A stretch of 64,000 bases of DNA from Dromaius novaehollandiae (taxonomy: Eukaryota; Chordata; Aves; Casuariiformes; Dromaiidae): assembly GCF_036370855.1 (NCBI RefSeq), contig NC_088100.1, forward strand, positions 131,367,585 through 131,431,584. Direction: 5' to 3'. Of the stretch, positions 23,421 to 34,400 are shown in pieces. Each line of letters begins with the position of its first letter. Position 1 is the stretch's first letter. A program made the position numbers and the translations under genes. A model generated the notes under the pieces. It did no database searches. It saw only the letters and a program-made list of their open reading frames with translations, and had not been told where the DNA came from.

Positions 23421-23762
23421 GCGCGCGGCGGTGGCTCTGCACGTGGCGGTGGCTCTGCACGTGGCGGTGGCTCTGCACGCGGCGGTGGCTCTGCACGTGG
23501 TGGTGGCTCTGCACGTGGCGGTGGCTCTGCACGTGGCGGTGGCTCTGCACGTGGCGGTGGCTCTGCACGTGGCGGTGGCTCTGCACGCGGCGGTGGCTCT
23601 GCACGTGGTGGTGGCTCTGCACGTGGTGGTGGCTCTGCACGCGGCGGTGGCTCTGCACGTGGTGGTGGCTCTGCACGCGGTGGTGGCTCTGCACGCGGCG
23701 GTGGCTCTGCACGCGGCGGTGGCTCTGCACGTGGCGGTGGCTCTGCACGTGGCGGTGGCTCC
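23421..23762 (+). repeat. 18-bp minisatellite carrying an array of E-boxes, 19 copies
   Basis: The unit is GCACGTGGCGGTGGCTCT, tandemly repeated from 23421 to 23762 with no length variation. The first copy is a variant beginning GCGCGCGG. Twelve copies contain a perfect CACGTG (for example units starting 23439, 23457, 23493, 23511, 23529, 23547, 23565, 23601, 23619, 23655, 23727 and 23745). Six others have CACGCG instead, a one-base change. Other variation is mainly C/T at the ninth base (GGCGG or GGTGG). Because 18 is a multiple of three, several frames stay open on both strands and give low-complexity repeats (ARGGGS forward, PPRAEP reverse). I regard these as by-products, not proteins. Confidence 0.97.
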
Positions 23763-24121
23763 GCACGCTGCGCCCGGCCGCCGTGGCTGCACGACCACCC
23801 CACTGCAGGGCTGCGGCCGGCCGGCATGGGCCCCCTCGCTCGTTCCTTGCCTGGTGGCTGCCTTCGCTCTCAGGCGTTTCTGGGGGGAGGAGAGATGGTA
23901 GGAAAGAGGATGGTGGATGCTGATCGAGCCGTGGGTATCATATGCCTCTTTTTTTTTAATGCGAAAAGAAAATTGTGTATGTTGGCAGCGTCAGCTTGCG
24001 TCATCCGATCATCCCGATAACGTTTAAGAGGGAGAGAAATGGTTTTCGAGGTCTTCTTTCATGCCTCGGTTCGAAGGCACGTGGTGCCGCCCTCCCTGCC
24101 GAGGAGCCTCCCGCGTCCTGC

Positions 24122-24193
24122 GAAGGGGAAGGGGAAGGGGAAGGGGAAGGGGAAGGGGAAGGGGAAGGGGAAGGGGAAGGGGAAGGGGAAGGG
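24122..24193 (+). repeat. (GGGGAA)n polypurine run, about 12 copies
   Basis: A near-perfect hexanucleotide repeat of GGGGAA covers 72 bp and is all-purine on the + strand. It has mirror symmetry and G4 tracts every 6 bp, so both intramolecular triplex (H-DNA) and G-quadruplex structures are plausible. It begins about 360 bp after the end of the E-box array. Confidence 0.97.
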
Positions 24194-27100
24194 CCGGGGA
24201 CGTGACGTGCCCAGGAGCTTTCCCGTCCCGAAGAGAGCTCCGAGACAGGACGTTAGCAAAGACGCGGCCTCGATTTTGACCCTTTCCTCCCAAATTCTGG
24301 ATGTCTCCTGGAGCTGCCGGGGGGGCGGGTCCCCAGAAGGAGACGTGCCAAGGCTCTGACCGCCTGAGGTGCCCGAGGGAGGGGGGACCTCCCTCCGCCT
24401 GCGCAGCGCGGACGCACGCTCCCCTTGCCGCTTTCCCCACCTCGCTTCTGCAGGAGCGAGCGTCCCCGCCCGCTGCCAAGGCAGAGGCTGGGTGGCGGCG
24501 CAGGCAGCCGCGGGGCCTGCGTGGGGCCCTGGGCAGGTGCCGCCAAGGCGGCTTCCCATGCCGGGTCCGTGCGCGGTTAGCCAGGGTTAGCCGAAAACGC
24601 CCGGGGTCGCGCTTCCTAGGAGCTGGTGCCGCGGGGCTCTGCCGGTGCCTCTCGCTTGTTGTTCCTAGCGCTGCTTCTAATTGCGCTCAGTTGTTTAATT
24701 ACCAGTAACAGCAGTTAAGGCTGAAAGCTATGAGGTGTTACGCGTATTTCGTTGTGCTGCTGGGAGCAGGGAGCTCTGGTGCAGTGGCGGGCCTGGAAAA
24801 CCAGGACGATTACCAGTGCCGCTCCCCCCGCGGCTTCTCCTGGGCTGCGGTGTCACAGCCCGGCTTGGCAGAACCGCCGGCCGGATAAACGCTACTGGCA
24901 CTCCTCGGCTAGGGAGCTTAGCCCGGGAGAGGCCTTGGGCATCCCCTGCTCCGTGAGGAACGCCGGGAGCCGACCGCAAGCGAAGCAGTGCCTGTGCAAG
25001 GAATCAGAGCTGCTGAGGCGGGAGGCCGATGATGAGCTTTCATTCTCGCCATGCCTCAGCAGGCAGGGCAACTTTGCCTAGGATCTTAGTGGAAGTAATC
25101 ACCTAAAGGAACTGTGGATTTGCCGCTAGCAGAGGCTTGAGCTGTTCTCCCTGCGGAAGTGCGTTTTCGCTCGGCAGGAGCAGCGCGTCGGCGCTGGCAG
25201 AGCGATGCAGGGATGGATGTGGGTCTGCTGAGAAAGCGGCAGTTGGTACCGAGCCAGGAAAAATGGCGTTTACCCCCCTCTGCCCCTTCGTCAGGTGCCA
25301 CGGGCCGCGCCGCTCGTTGCCGGGATCGCGACCGCGGGGCCGGTGCCGGTGGCTGGCGCTGGCGGCCCGGGCACGGCGCTGGTGCGGGGCGGTCCGGTGG
25401 GCTCCGCGCCGCTGCACAACCCCGGTTCCGCAGACGTTTAAAACACATCCGCGGCGCACTCGGCACGGCTTTGTTATCCAGCTTTGCTGCAGCTGAATCT
25501 GCCTTATAGCTGCTATTGCGCATCGCCGTCCTGTAGCACGTAGCTCCTCGTTACACTCGTGGTATAGGCCAAATCCCAGCGGAACGCTAGCCTGAGAGTG
25601 CCGCCTGTTCTTCCTTAATACAGATCATTTTCTCCATAGTTAACCAATACAGAAATTTAATTATATTTCCAAAGTGATGAATGCCCCAGCTGAAACCGGT
25701 TACTTCCAGTGGACCAAAAAAAAAAAATCAACTATACACAGTATTAAAGATTGAGGTGACAAGAACATTGCCAAAGGATGAATATTTAAACGAAGCTTTT
25801 TTGAAGATGACATTAAACTGTATTTCTGTGGTGATGCCTTCTCATAGTCTGGGAATTTTATGGATGTGTTTGAGCTTAATTCAACTCTTACACTAGCATT
25901 AATTGCATGTGCACAGTGTTGGCTGTAAACGGAATTACCGACGTTTCTTCTTTCTGCGAGAAGCCCCGAGTGCAGGTAGATAAGTTTCTTTAAAAAGTTC
26001 CTGGATGAGGACAAACTGATGTGGTGTCTCCTTCCCCTCTTCTCCCCCCCCCTTAAGGGGAATAAGAACCGATCCCTGGGCAGCACCGTTTCTCGGCTGG
26101 ACTCGCTCGAGTGAGATAATTTATGTGCAAGCGTAAGGCAGGTCCAAGGGATTCCTGTAATGTCACTGCGAATTAGCACTAGCTGTTTCCAAGAAGGAAG
26201 AAAAAGTGAGCGGCTGCGAGCAGAGCAGTCGTGTCTGACGTCTTTGGGGGAGGTGTGATGTTCCGGGAGGTTTTGTGCCGCCGAGCACCTGGGGGACTGC
26301 AGGGCGCAGCCGGTCGAGGTGGTGTGCCCCTTATCTCGATGTGACCAAAAGCCGAGACGCGCACCTCCGAAACAGCTTTGCTGCATGGTTTCTTCAGTGG
26401 CAAAACCCTTCACTTCTGAACATGTGACCTTCGTTGGGCATTTTGATCTGCTGGGTAAATCCCCCCCCCCCGAGAACGGCCAGGGCCCAGAGTTTCAGTG
26501 ACTATAAGGACGTAGGTATCTGCAGAGGGGGCTTTTGCCCTGTCTCTCCGTGGGGAAAATCAACAGCAAAACCACTTGATTTGTTGCCGTCGCCCGTGGA
26601 GGGTGGTGGACACAACAGCCGGCCGCTGAATGACAGCTCTGCACGAGGTGGAGGAAGTAATGAAGCTGGCTGCCTTGGCGACTGCTCCGTCGCGCGCAGG
26701 ATGGCCTCGCCGGAGCGACAGCTCTGGGGACCCGGGCGCGGAAACCGTCTGCAGCTGCCTTTGTATGGAAAATAGCGGGACCTGCAGATGGAGGCTTCTG
26801 CCAGTGTCTTGAGCTTCACGAAAACAAATATTCACTCAAAATAACATTAAAAAAATAAACTTCCACTTCTTCCTGTTTTTATAGTTTGCTTATTTCCTCA
26901 GTGTCATGATTTCGTCTCCTGTACTGTAGATTATTAATCTGCAGAGGATCAGGACCTTCATAGAAGTATTTCCTGTACATGTTTATCTGTCTCTTTAACA
27001 AATTAGTATCTACTTGTTCTTTTCTGAATTTTTCTGCAAATAATAGGAAACTCTCCCATAGTAATACAGCTTTTTGCTAGAAAAATATCTAAATGAATCA

Positions 27101-30100
27101 TTGCCAGGGGTTAAAGTACCTTTTGTATGACTTGGTCGATGGCATCCTTTAGGACATCTGCAAGTAGCCCCAAACTCCAGAGGTCACTATCTTTGTGTTG
27201 GTTTTGGCTTAGCATCGTTTCAGCTAAACTTCATTTATGTGGTCGTAAGCGCATCTGGAAGTCTCCTGTCGAAACGTTACCTAGAATCCTGGAAAAGGGC
27301 TGCCGCCGTGGCTAGAGTTTGGTCCGAGACGGCCGCGGTATTGCCACGGCGTTTATTGGCAGGAAGGTGCCTGCAAGCGAGTGCTGGTTTGGGAAATTCA
27401 GCCCCTGCACTGCCTTACTGTAAGGGGACGGAGGCAGTCTTTTAAGCAGCAACGTTACTAACTTTTGGGTTTTACAGCGTCAAGCTGTCGAAGCCTAGCT
27501 TGCGAGTACACGCGTTTCGTTTTTCCTAAAATGTGTGTGCACGTGGTGGAGGGGGACTCGGCTCCCAAATTCTCCGTGGACGCAGATGACGACAGTTCAC
27601 ATGCATCTAAACAGAGTAAAGTGAGGACGTGGTTTCTGTCCGCTGGTGTCTGCACCCAGAGCTGGTGCTGTGGATGTCCGGGGTGACTGGCTCCGTCTGC
27701 CGTGGTTGACATGCACGGGGATGAATCGTGATTTTGAATTAAACGCAGCACACAGTGAATTGTTGCTGCAGGAAAGGACCTTGTGCAGGGTCGGGATGGC
27801 CTCGGACTTCAGTAGCAGCAGGGTGAGGATGTGGTGCGGTCCTGCACGCTGCAGGAGGCTGGGTCCCGAGCGTCCTGGCTGGGGCGGCTCTGTGTCCTCG
27901 TGGAGGGTGAAATTTTGTCCGCTCACAACGCTGGCGAAGGGCTGTAGGCCCCTGCGCGTGGTGCAAAGGAGCATCATGGCTACGGCATTAGCTCTGAAAG
28001 CCATCTGTAAAATCAGTTTATTTAGCACATGGTTTGCCTCCAGCGTGGGTAGCGTATGATGGGGGCAATGGAAGCAGCAGGTTTGGGTAATTATTCTCCC
28101 GATGGTACTGCTATTCTTCCTGGGTTTGAGTTGCTTTTGTTTTTTGGTTTTTGGGGTTTTTTTTGATTGACAGTGGTCAAAGAACTTCCAAAGAACAGCA
28201 CGATAGAGAAATTGGGATGGTGGCCTCCGTCAAGAAGCTGGTGGTGTGGTGGGCTCTCACATTCGGGTCACTTCATAACTTTCATTCCTGCCGGAAAAAA
28301 AATAAACCTCATTGGAGTGGCATTTTAAGCACAACTGTGAGCAACACTGCCCTGGCCACCCACCCCAGCTTCCCAGGGCTGGGTCCGCAAGGCAGTCGTG
28401 CCCGGAGCCTGTCCCACCTTCCCGGGCCGAGCCGATGCTAGGTGCCACCACGAGTTGTCGGTTTAAAGGAAGCGGGAGCAAGTCCGCCTCGGTGCCAAGA
28501 TGGCCAGAGGGGCCGCGTTTGCGAGCCCCAGCGTAGGACGCCCGGAGAAGCGGGGAGAAGATTCCTGAAGTGTTCGTGTGGTTAGGCGAGTGCCCTTTAG
28601 GGATGAGGAGCTGGCTTTCTGCCTAGACTTTCTATTTTGAATGGAACTCTTGTCATCTGACTTTATCGCTAAATCCATTAAAGCGGGTTGATCTATTATG
28701 CCTCCAGTAACTCGCGCTCCTGCTGGCAACGCGTTAGGTTTCCATGGCACGCGCTGAATTACATCAGTATCCCCAGCATCTCCACGGCCTCGCTCCTTTG
28801 CTCCTCCAGGGCTGTCCCTCCAGTGCAGAAGGCATGGGCTTGGCAGCCTACCTCGTCATGGTGCTCACGCTAATGAAAGGGCATCCCAGGATGAAAAACC
28901 ACTTGCTCGCTTCTCCCTCCTTCTGCAGTTCCTGGTATTTCTGAAGTGCCAAACACCTCCAGCTTCTCCCATTACAGTGAAATCTGCTTGGAGACGCAGA
29001 GCGGACTGCTGATATGGCAGAGGGCAGCTGAGAGCGATCTGTCACGCCTGAGCATGGCAGATGTCTGCTCATCCATAAAGTGTTTTCTTGTGTTATTTTA
29101 AAGGCGTAACCTTCTGAATAGCCCCTTTGCCCGTCCTGCAGATTCATACCAGAAATAGCACTTGATCAGACTTGAAGCAGCGCCTTTTTTTTTTTTGGTG
29201 GACATCCCCATCGGCAGACAATTTGGGATTTCCCATCGCAGTGCAAGAAGCTTCTCTTTGGTCTGCTTTTGGGTGAAGGGTACGTATTGCTGCTCTGTTA
29301 CCGCCGCCAAAGGCCGGCAGCGTTTTCCCTCACTCCCCGTTCCTCGCGGACAGCAAGGCCTCGCGCGATCGTCCTGGCACGCCGCGCTTGCACGGCAGCC
29401 TTGCGTTGCAGCCAAAACAGCCTGTTCACATCCCGGGCATGGGACTCCCCTCTGTTTACACGAAGGCGCCATGGTGTTTGCAGCGCTCGCTGTCACTAGT
29501 TCAGCCTTTAAAAAGATTTTTTTTGTTTACTTTCTGTATTTTCAAGTCTGGCGAGGCCGATCGCTTCTTTGGGGGACGTTTGCCCTTACGTGCCTCCCCC
29601 ACCTGGTCGTCGTAAATTTGGATGTGATTCCTCCTCGCGCTGGCACTGAGCCGCGTTGCTGTGCGTGCTGCTGGTGGTACAGCGCACGAGGAGCCTTTTA
29701 GAGCAGAACGGCCCATTTCAGACCTCCCTTCCTAGATTTGCTCCAGCTCCAAGATATTAGTGGGACAAGTAAGTCCTAAACAAGAAAGTCATACATTCAT
29801 AATATAATTGGATGAAGCCACCTTAAAAACAAAAAAAAGTTATTAGATTGTGCATCCAGGGATAATCTTGCACTTCCTGAAAAAAAAATCTGTTGAATTT
29901 TGTGTTCTGGATAAACTGGAATTAAAACCTCAGTTAAATCTGGCTTTCAGGGGGGAAAAAAAGGCTATTTTGGACTGAGATAAACACTTGTGGTTCCATT
30001 ATCATGTGCTAAACATGCAGAGTGGATGTAACACAGCTTGAGAAGCTGAAAAATAAGTGGGAAGTTGAAAAAATCAGGGTAAATCTTGTTTCCTCCCTCC

Positions 30101-30590
30101 TAAACATTACCCTAACAGCGTTTTTGTGGGGGTGGAGGGCAGGCTTTGCCCAAAGATGAAAGGTAACCACTTTCTTCCCACAGATCCGAAGTTCAAGAAG
30201 GATAAAGTTGCTTTTCGTCAGTGTTCATTTGCTGTTTTGGCATCCTTAAACTTTGTTTTGGAGGTTGAAAGCGTGCTCAGTGCAGTGCGGTGGCCCGGAG
30301 TACAAATGGACTTGCGTAAGCTGTTGCTAGAGGTTTTCCAAGCTGGTGTATTTTCCTTGTCAGCCGCGCTGGGCTTTGATGCTTCTCCTGGCATGCACTG
30401 ATAAAACCATAAAATTGCAGGCTCTCGGCCGATACTCAGAGCGAGAATATAGGGTTACCCTGATGTGGGCTCACCTGCTACCCTTTTGCCCTCTGCGAGA
30501 AGAATCCCTCTTGCCAGCAATAGGTTCAGCTGGCAGTCCAGACCCCGGTATGTTCCGAAATTTAGAATAGCGGTCAATTAAAACGGCGCG
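24194..30590 (+). other. Intron 1 segment with two CpG-rich patches
   Basis: CpG-rich patches lie at about 24300-24620 and 25180-25450; the rest is AT-leaning. A minus-strand open frame of 237 codons occupies 25700-26413 in sequence that is not GC-rich. It has no recognisable domain, so it is reported as a finding and not as a gene. A T/G-rich tract lies at 28138-28167. No transposon could be named. Confidence 0.55.
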
Positions 30591-31400
30591 TGGGCGATAC
30601 GGAGCCCGTGCAGGAGAGCGGAGCTGTGGCTCGTGCTCGGGCGGCGGGGAGAGGCACGCAAGCGGCCGCGGCGCGGGAAGCGCTTGTTTGCGTGCGGCGA
30701 AGGCCATCCCGCTCGGAGGGGAAGGGACCGGCCCTGTAAACAGGAAGGCCCGTCGCGGGGAGACCGAGCTCTGCCGTGGTCCCTGCGCACAGCCAGCCGG
30801 AGGAAGCGGAAGGTGTTGGTGAGAAATCTCAGGCTCCAGCAGTCAGAAACCCCAGGGAAACGGCTGATGCCGGGCACGCGGCCGCAGGGCCGGCGGTGGT
30901 GCAGCCTCCGGCGCTCGTGCAGCGGCCTTTCGGCGCGCAGAGGGAGGCAGGCCGCAAGGGTCGCAGAGCTCAACTGACAGCAAAGCACGCTGCTAAGAAA
31001 CAAGGCGGAACAGCAGGACCGAGTGCCTTCCCTTGAGTCTGTAAAATAGCAGCTTGCTCGCAGGACCGCCAGAAAGACCGTGTCAAGGTCGGTCGGGTGG
31101 CAGAGAGCGTGTCTTACTGACGCCTCACGGGTAAACGGAGCCACGCGGGAAGGCTCAGCCGGCAGCGGAGGGCCGGCGGCAGCGGACGGGCAAGGGGGCT
31201 GTGGCCGCGGCCGAGGCAGGCGAGCCGGGCCGGCGCTTGGCGGGCGTTGGGGGACGAGGGCGTGCCCAGGCCCCCCTCGCGGCCCGCTGCGCCTCGCCGC
31301 CGTCGCGGGGGCTGCCGGAGACCCCCGGCCCGGGCCCCGGCGCGTCCCAAAACGTGGTGCCGGCCCTGGGGAAGAGCAGCGAGAACTCTCTTTAATTTAA
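30590..31400. promoter_or_regulatory. Intragenic CpG island in intron 1
   Basis: About 800 bp are GC-rich with frequent CpG, for example the stretches 30600-30720 and 31130-31380. Ordinary intron sequence lies on both sides. No known exon or protein motif was found inside. It may be an alternative promoter or enhancer, or simply a GC-rich isochore patch. Confidence 0.4.
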
Positions 31401-34400
31401 GCAGGCGCAGTTTACTGTAGGAAATTGGAGGTACGCAGCCTCCTCAGTTTTGCGAGAGGAGCTGGGGTGCGTGGGAGCCGGCCGGCAGCGCTTGCGTGGG
31501 GAGAACCTCCCCTTACGGAAGGGGCAGGCGATAGTAGGCAGCTAGAGGCTAAAAGAGGGTTCACGCTCTTAGGAACACTGTGGATTCTTCATTACTTGAG
31601 ATCTTCCATTGCAGATAAACGAGAATAAAGCGTCTGTTAGATTAGACTGGCTATACTAGAGCTAAAATTAAGCAGAAGTTTGATTCAGGAGTAACCAAGT
31701 CAAGTTCTTCAACCCGTGTTACGGCGATCGGTCTTCCTGGTGCCTTTCTGGAGGGGTTAGACCCATGACTCTGTCCATCCTTGCGACCGATGTTGGCTTG
31801 TGTGGGCCAAGGGCTCTGGGGACAGGGGACAGGGGACTCCAAAGCCGCCGTCAGCCTGGCTGGTGAGTGCTGCTGCCAGTCTGGGAGGTATCGACACCGG
31901 GGCAAGAAAAGCGTTGAACTAGGTATCATTTGAACCGAGTATTTAAGTGTAAGGAGAGAGGAAAGAAAAAAGGGAAGGAGAAAGGTCTTGTGTTTTTACC
32001 GACAGCTGAGGAGAAAATCAAAATTCACCATCTGCCCCGGCATAATGCAGAGTCCACATTACACAAGTGCAAAGGACGTTTTTAGATTTCCTGTATTGTA
32101 TTACAGCTGTTTGTCCATATACCAGCTAGGAAGTACACAAGAAGAGTATAATTAGGAGAGAAGCGCACGAGGCTTTCTCGGTGCGGAGGGCCTTGGCGTA
32201 TGTCGTTCGGGCAGTGTCCCTTACGCTAGTGGATGTTTATTTGGAAGCTAGTAAGGCGCTCTCAGCGCCTTTCCTTTGATCTGACTGCAGGAAAATTAAA
32301 TCCACATGGCCTCCACCATGAACCTTGCTGCGTGCTTGGAAATAGCCGTCTGTGCTGGCATCGGTTTTTGCTGTCATCCGTATGTACAAAGGTTCATTCA
32401 GCTATAAAAGCCACTTGTCTGTCAAAGGCCTACACTTTAAAACACCCCCAAAAAGAGAAAAGGTTGTTACAAGTTGTCAATCATATTGAGTTGGCCTTTC
32501 TAAACTAATATATAGACAAATGCCTTGGTTTGCACAGTTTGAAATGGCAAAGAATTGTTGCCTCCATGGTGGTTTAGCATCTCTTTATTTTATAAAAGGG
32601 TTTCACCTCTCGCAGGACCTGGAATCGTACTCAGACGTACGTAATGATCTGCAGTGAATGCAGTCCAAGCTCGGGTGGTAGCTGCGTAAGGGGGCCCTTG
32701 GGCTGGAAGGCAATTGCTGCCGGCACGGTCGTCGGGAGCGGTGGAGAGCACGACTCTCCCCCCTTGCTGCTGCTTTGCAGCTTCCCGAATCCAAACGCAG
32801 AAAGAAACAGAGAGGGATCCTGACTGTTTCTGGTCAGCTGGTGGGTACAATAGATGAAGTACTGCCACTTTTCTGTTTTTCCAGAAATGTCCCAGCCATT
32901 TATAGCCCGGTGTGCCCCGGTAGATTCGTTGACCACATTCGGAAATTGTCTGTGAGACCGATCGTTTAATGCACGCGAGGGATTTGCCATGCTACATCTG
33001 AAAGAGGAACTATTTAGCTGAACTCTTTTAACAATATCTTGTGTTTTGCGCTGGCAGAGGGGTACAGCACAGTGGAGCCTTACTCCTCCTTTGCAGAGGA
33101 AGAGGGAAAACGGGGTAGCTGTAGGGAAGGAGGGGGATTTCAGAGCTTCTCCGAGTGACCACTGGTGAGTTTTTCAGCAGCCCCAAGGACATCATTAAAA
33201 TGTCTGAAATCGTTCCTGAGGATCAGCTTTTGTACCCTTTCTCCCATTTTTGCTGTGCTCTCATCTTTTCACTGCAACGTGGCTGGATTCAGGAAAGCTT
33301 TGTGGGCCGCGAGGGTGGTGTGAATGGAACCAGCATCTCTGAAACGCTAGACAGAAAAGCTGGACGGACCATGTCTATAAAGTCCTTTTTTTTTTTTCTT
33401 CTTTTTTTTCCCAACTAAATCAAACAGAGAAAAGCAACCATCTCCACCCCTCACAAGGCGCAATAAGCAACATTTGCCACTGTGCTTCAGCTCTAGCAGT
33501 ATTGCTATAGTGAATCCTGATGCCTTCGACTAAGGTAGCGTTGATGTAGCTTGCGTGGTGCTCCTGGAAGACGCGGCATCACGAGTTTCACCGTGCCATA
33601 CACAGGTCTGGGACGGTGGATACCTGAAGCCCAGGCTGCGCTGAAATTGTGTGCGGTCATGTCTTCCCTGCTTGTTTCCTGAGCTGTCGGGGCTTGGTCC
33701 TGCATGCCGTGTTCGTGTTGTGCTGCTGAAGTTCAGCCGTTTAAAATGACTACCATAAAGGAGGCGATGGGCTCTCATCTCTTAATGGTAGTTATTCCCA
33801 CAGGTGCAGCGGGAAGCAGCTCCTCTTGCTCCGACCCAGGCCTCCGCTCTTGCCTTGCAGCTGCCCAGTGAGCAGCAGGTACACTGCCCGGTTGGCTCCC
33901 CACTTGCAAAGCGCGCTTGAGTCTTCGAGTAGCAAAGCGCTGCAGCAGTCCGGGTCCCGCTCGAAGCTGGGGAAAATGTTCCTGTATTAGCACAGTCACT
34001 CGCAGGAAATGCTCGGAAGCACTGGAGCACATTTCACGTAGCACCAAGCTAGCAGAGGCAGGCATGCTAAGGCAATCTCGGACAGGGCGGGATTGAAAAA
34101 CAAACAAACAAACAAACAAACAAAGCTGCAGCAGGATTGCCAGACTTGGAGCTGAAGCTTGTTAGCATGGCCTTAAGTTTAAAGAACATTTGACAAAATG
34201 AGAACCCGGCCAGTGATTCAGTTGATGCTTACAAATACCTTGTGACTTGGTATCGGCTTCCTTTCGGAGATGTTTGGGAGCTGGACTTGAAGTAAAGTGA
34301 ATCGGGTGGTTCTGCTTCTTTTTGATTGATGAGGCGCGTTAGGCTCACGTGCGAACGTCTCGCTGCAGACAGAAGCCAGGGCACGAGCCACTTCAGCTGT

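Noticed and set aside
22928..24020. Repeat proteins (PPRAEP on the minus strand, ARGGGS and others on the + strand)
   Set aside because: An 18-bp repeat keeps every frame open. No splice or start evidence, and the unit is better explained as a minisatellite.
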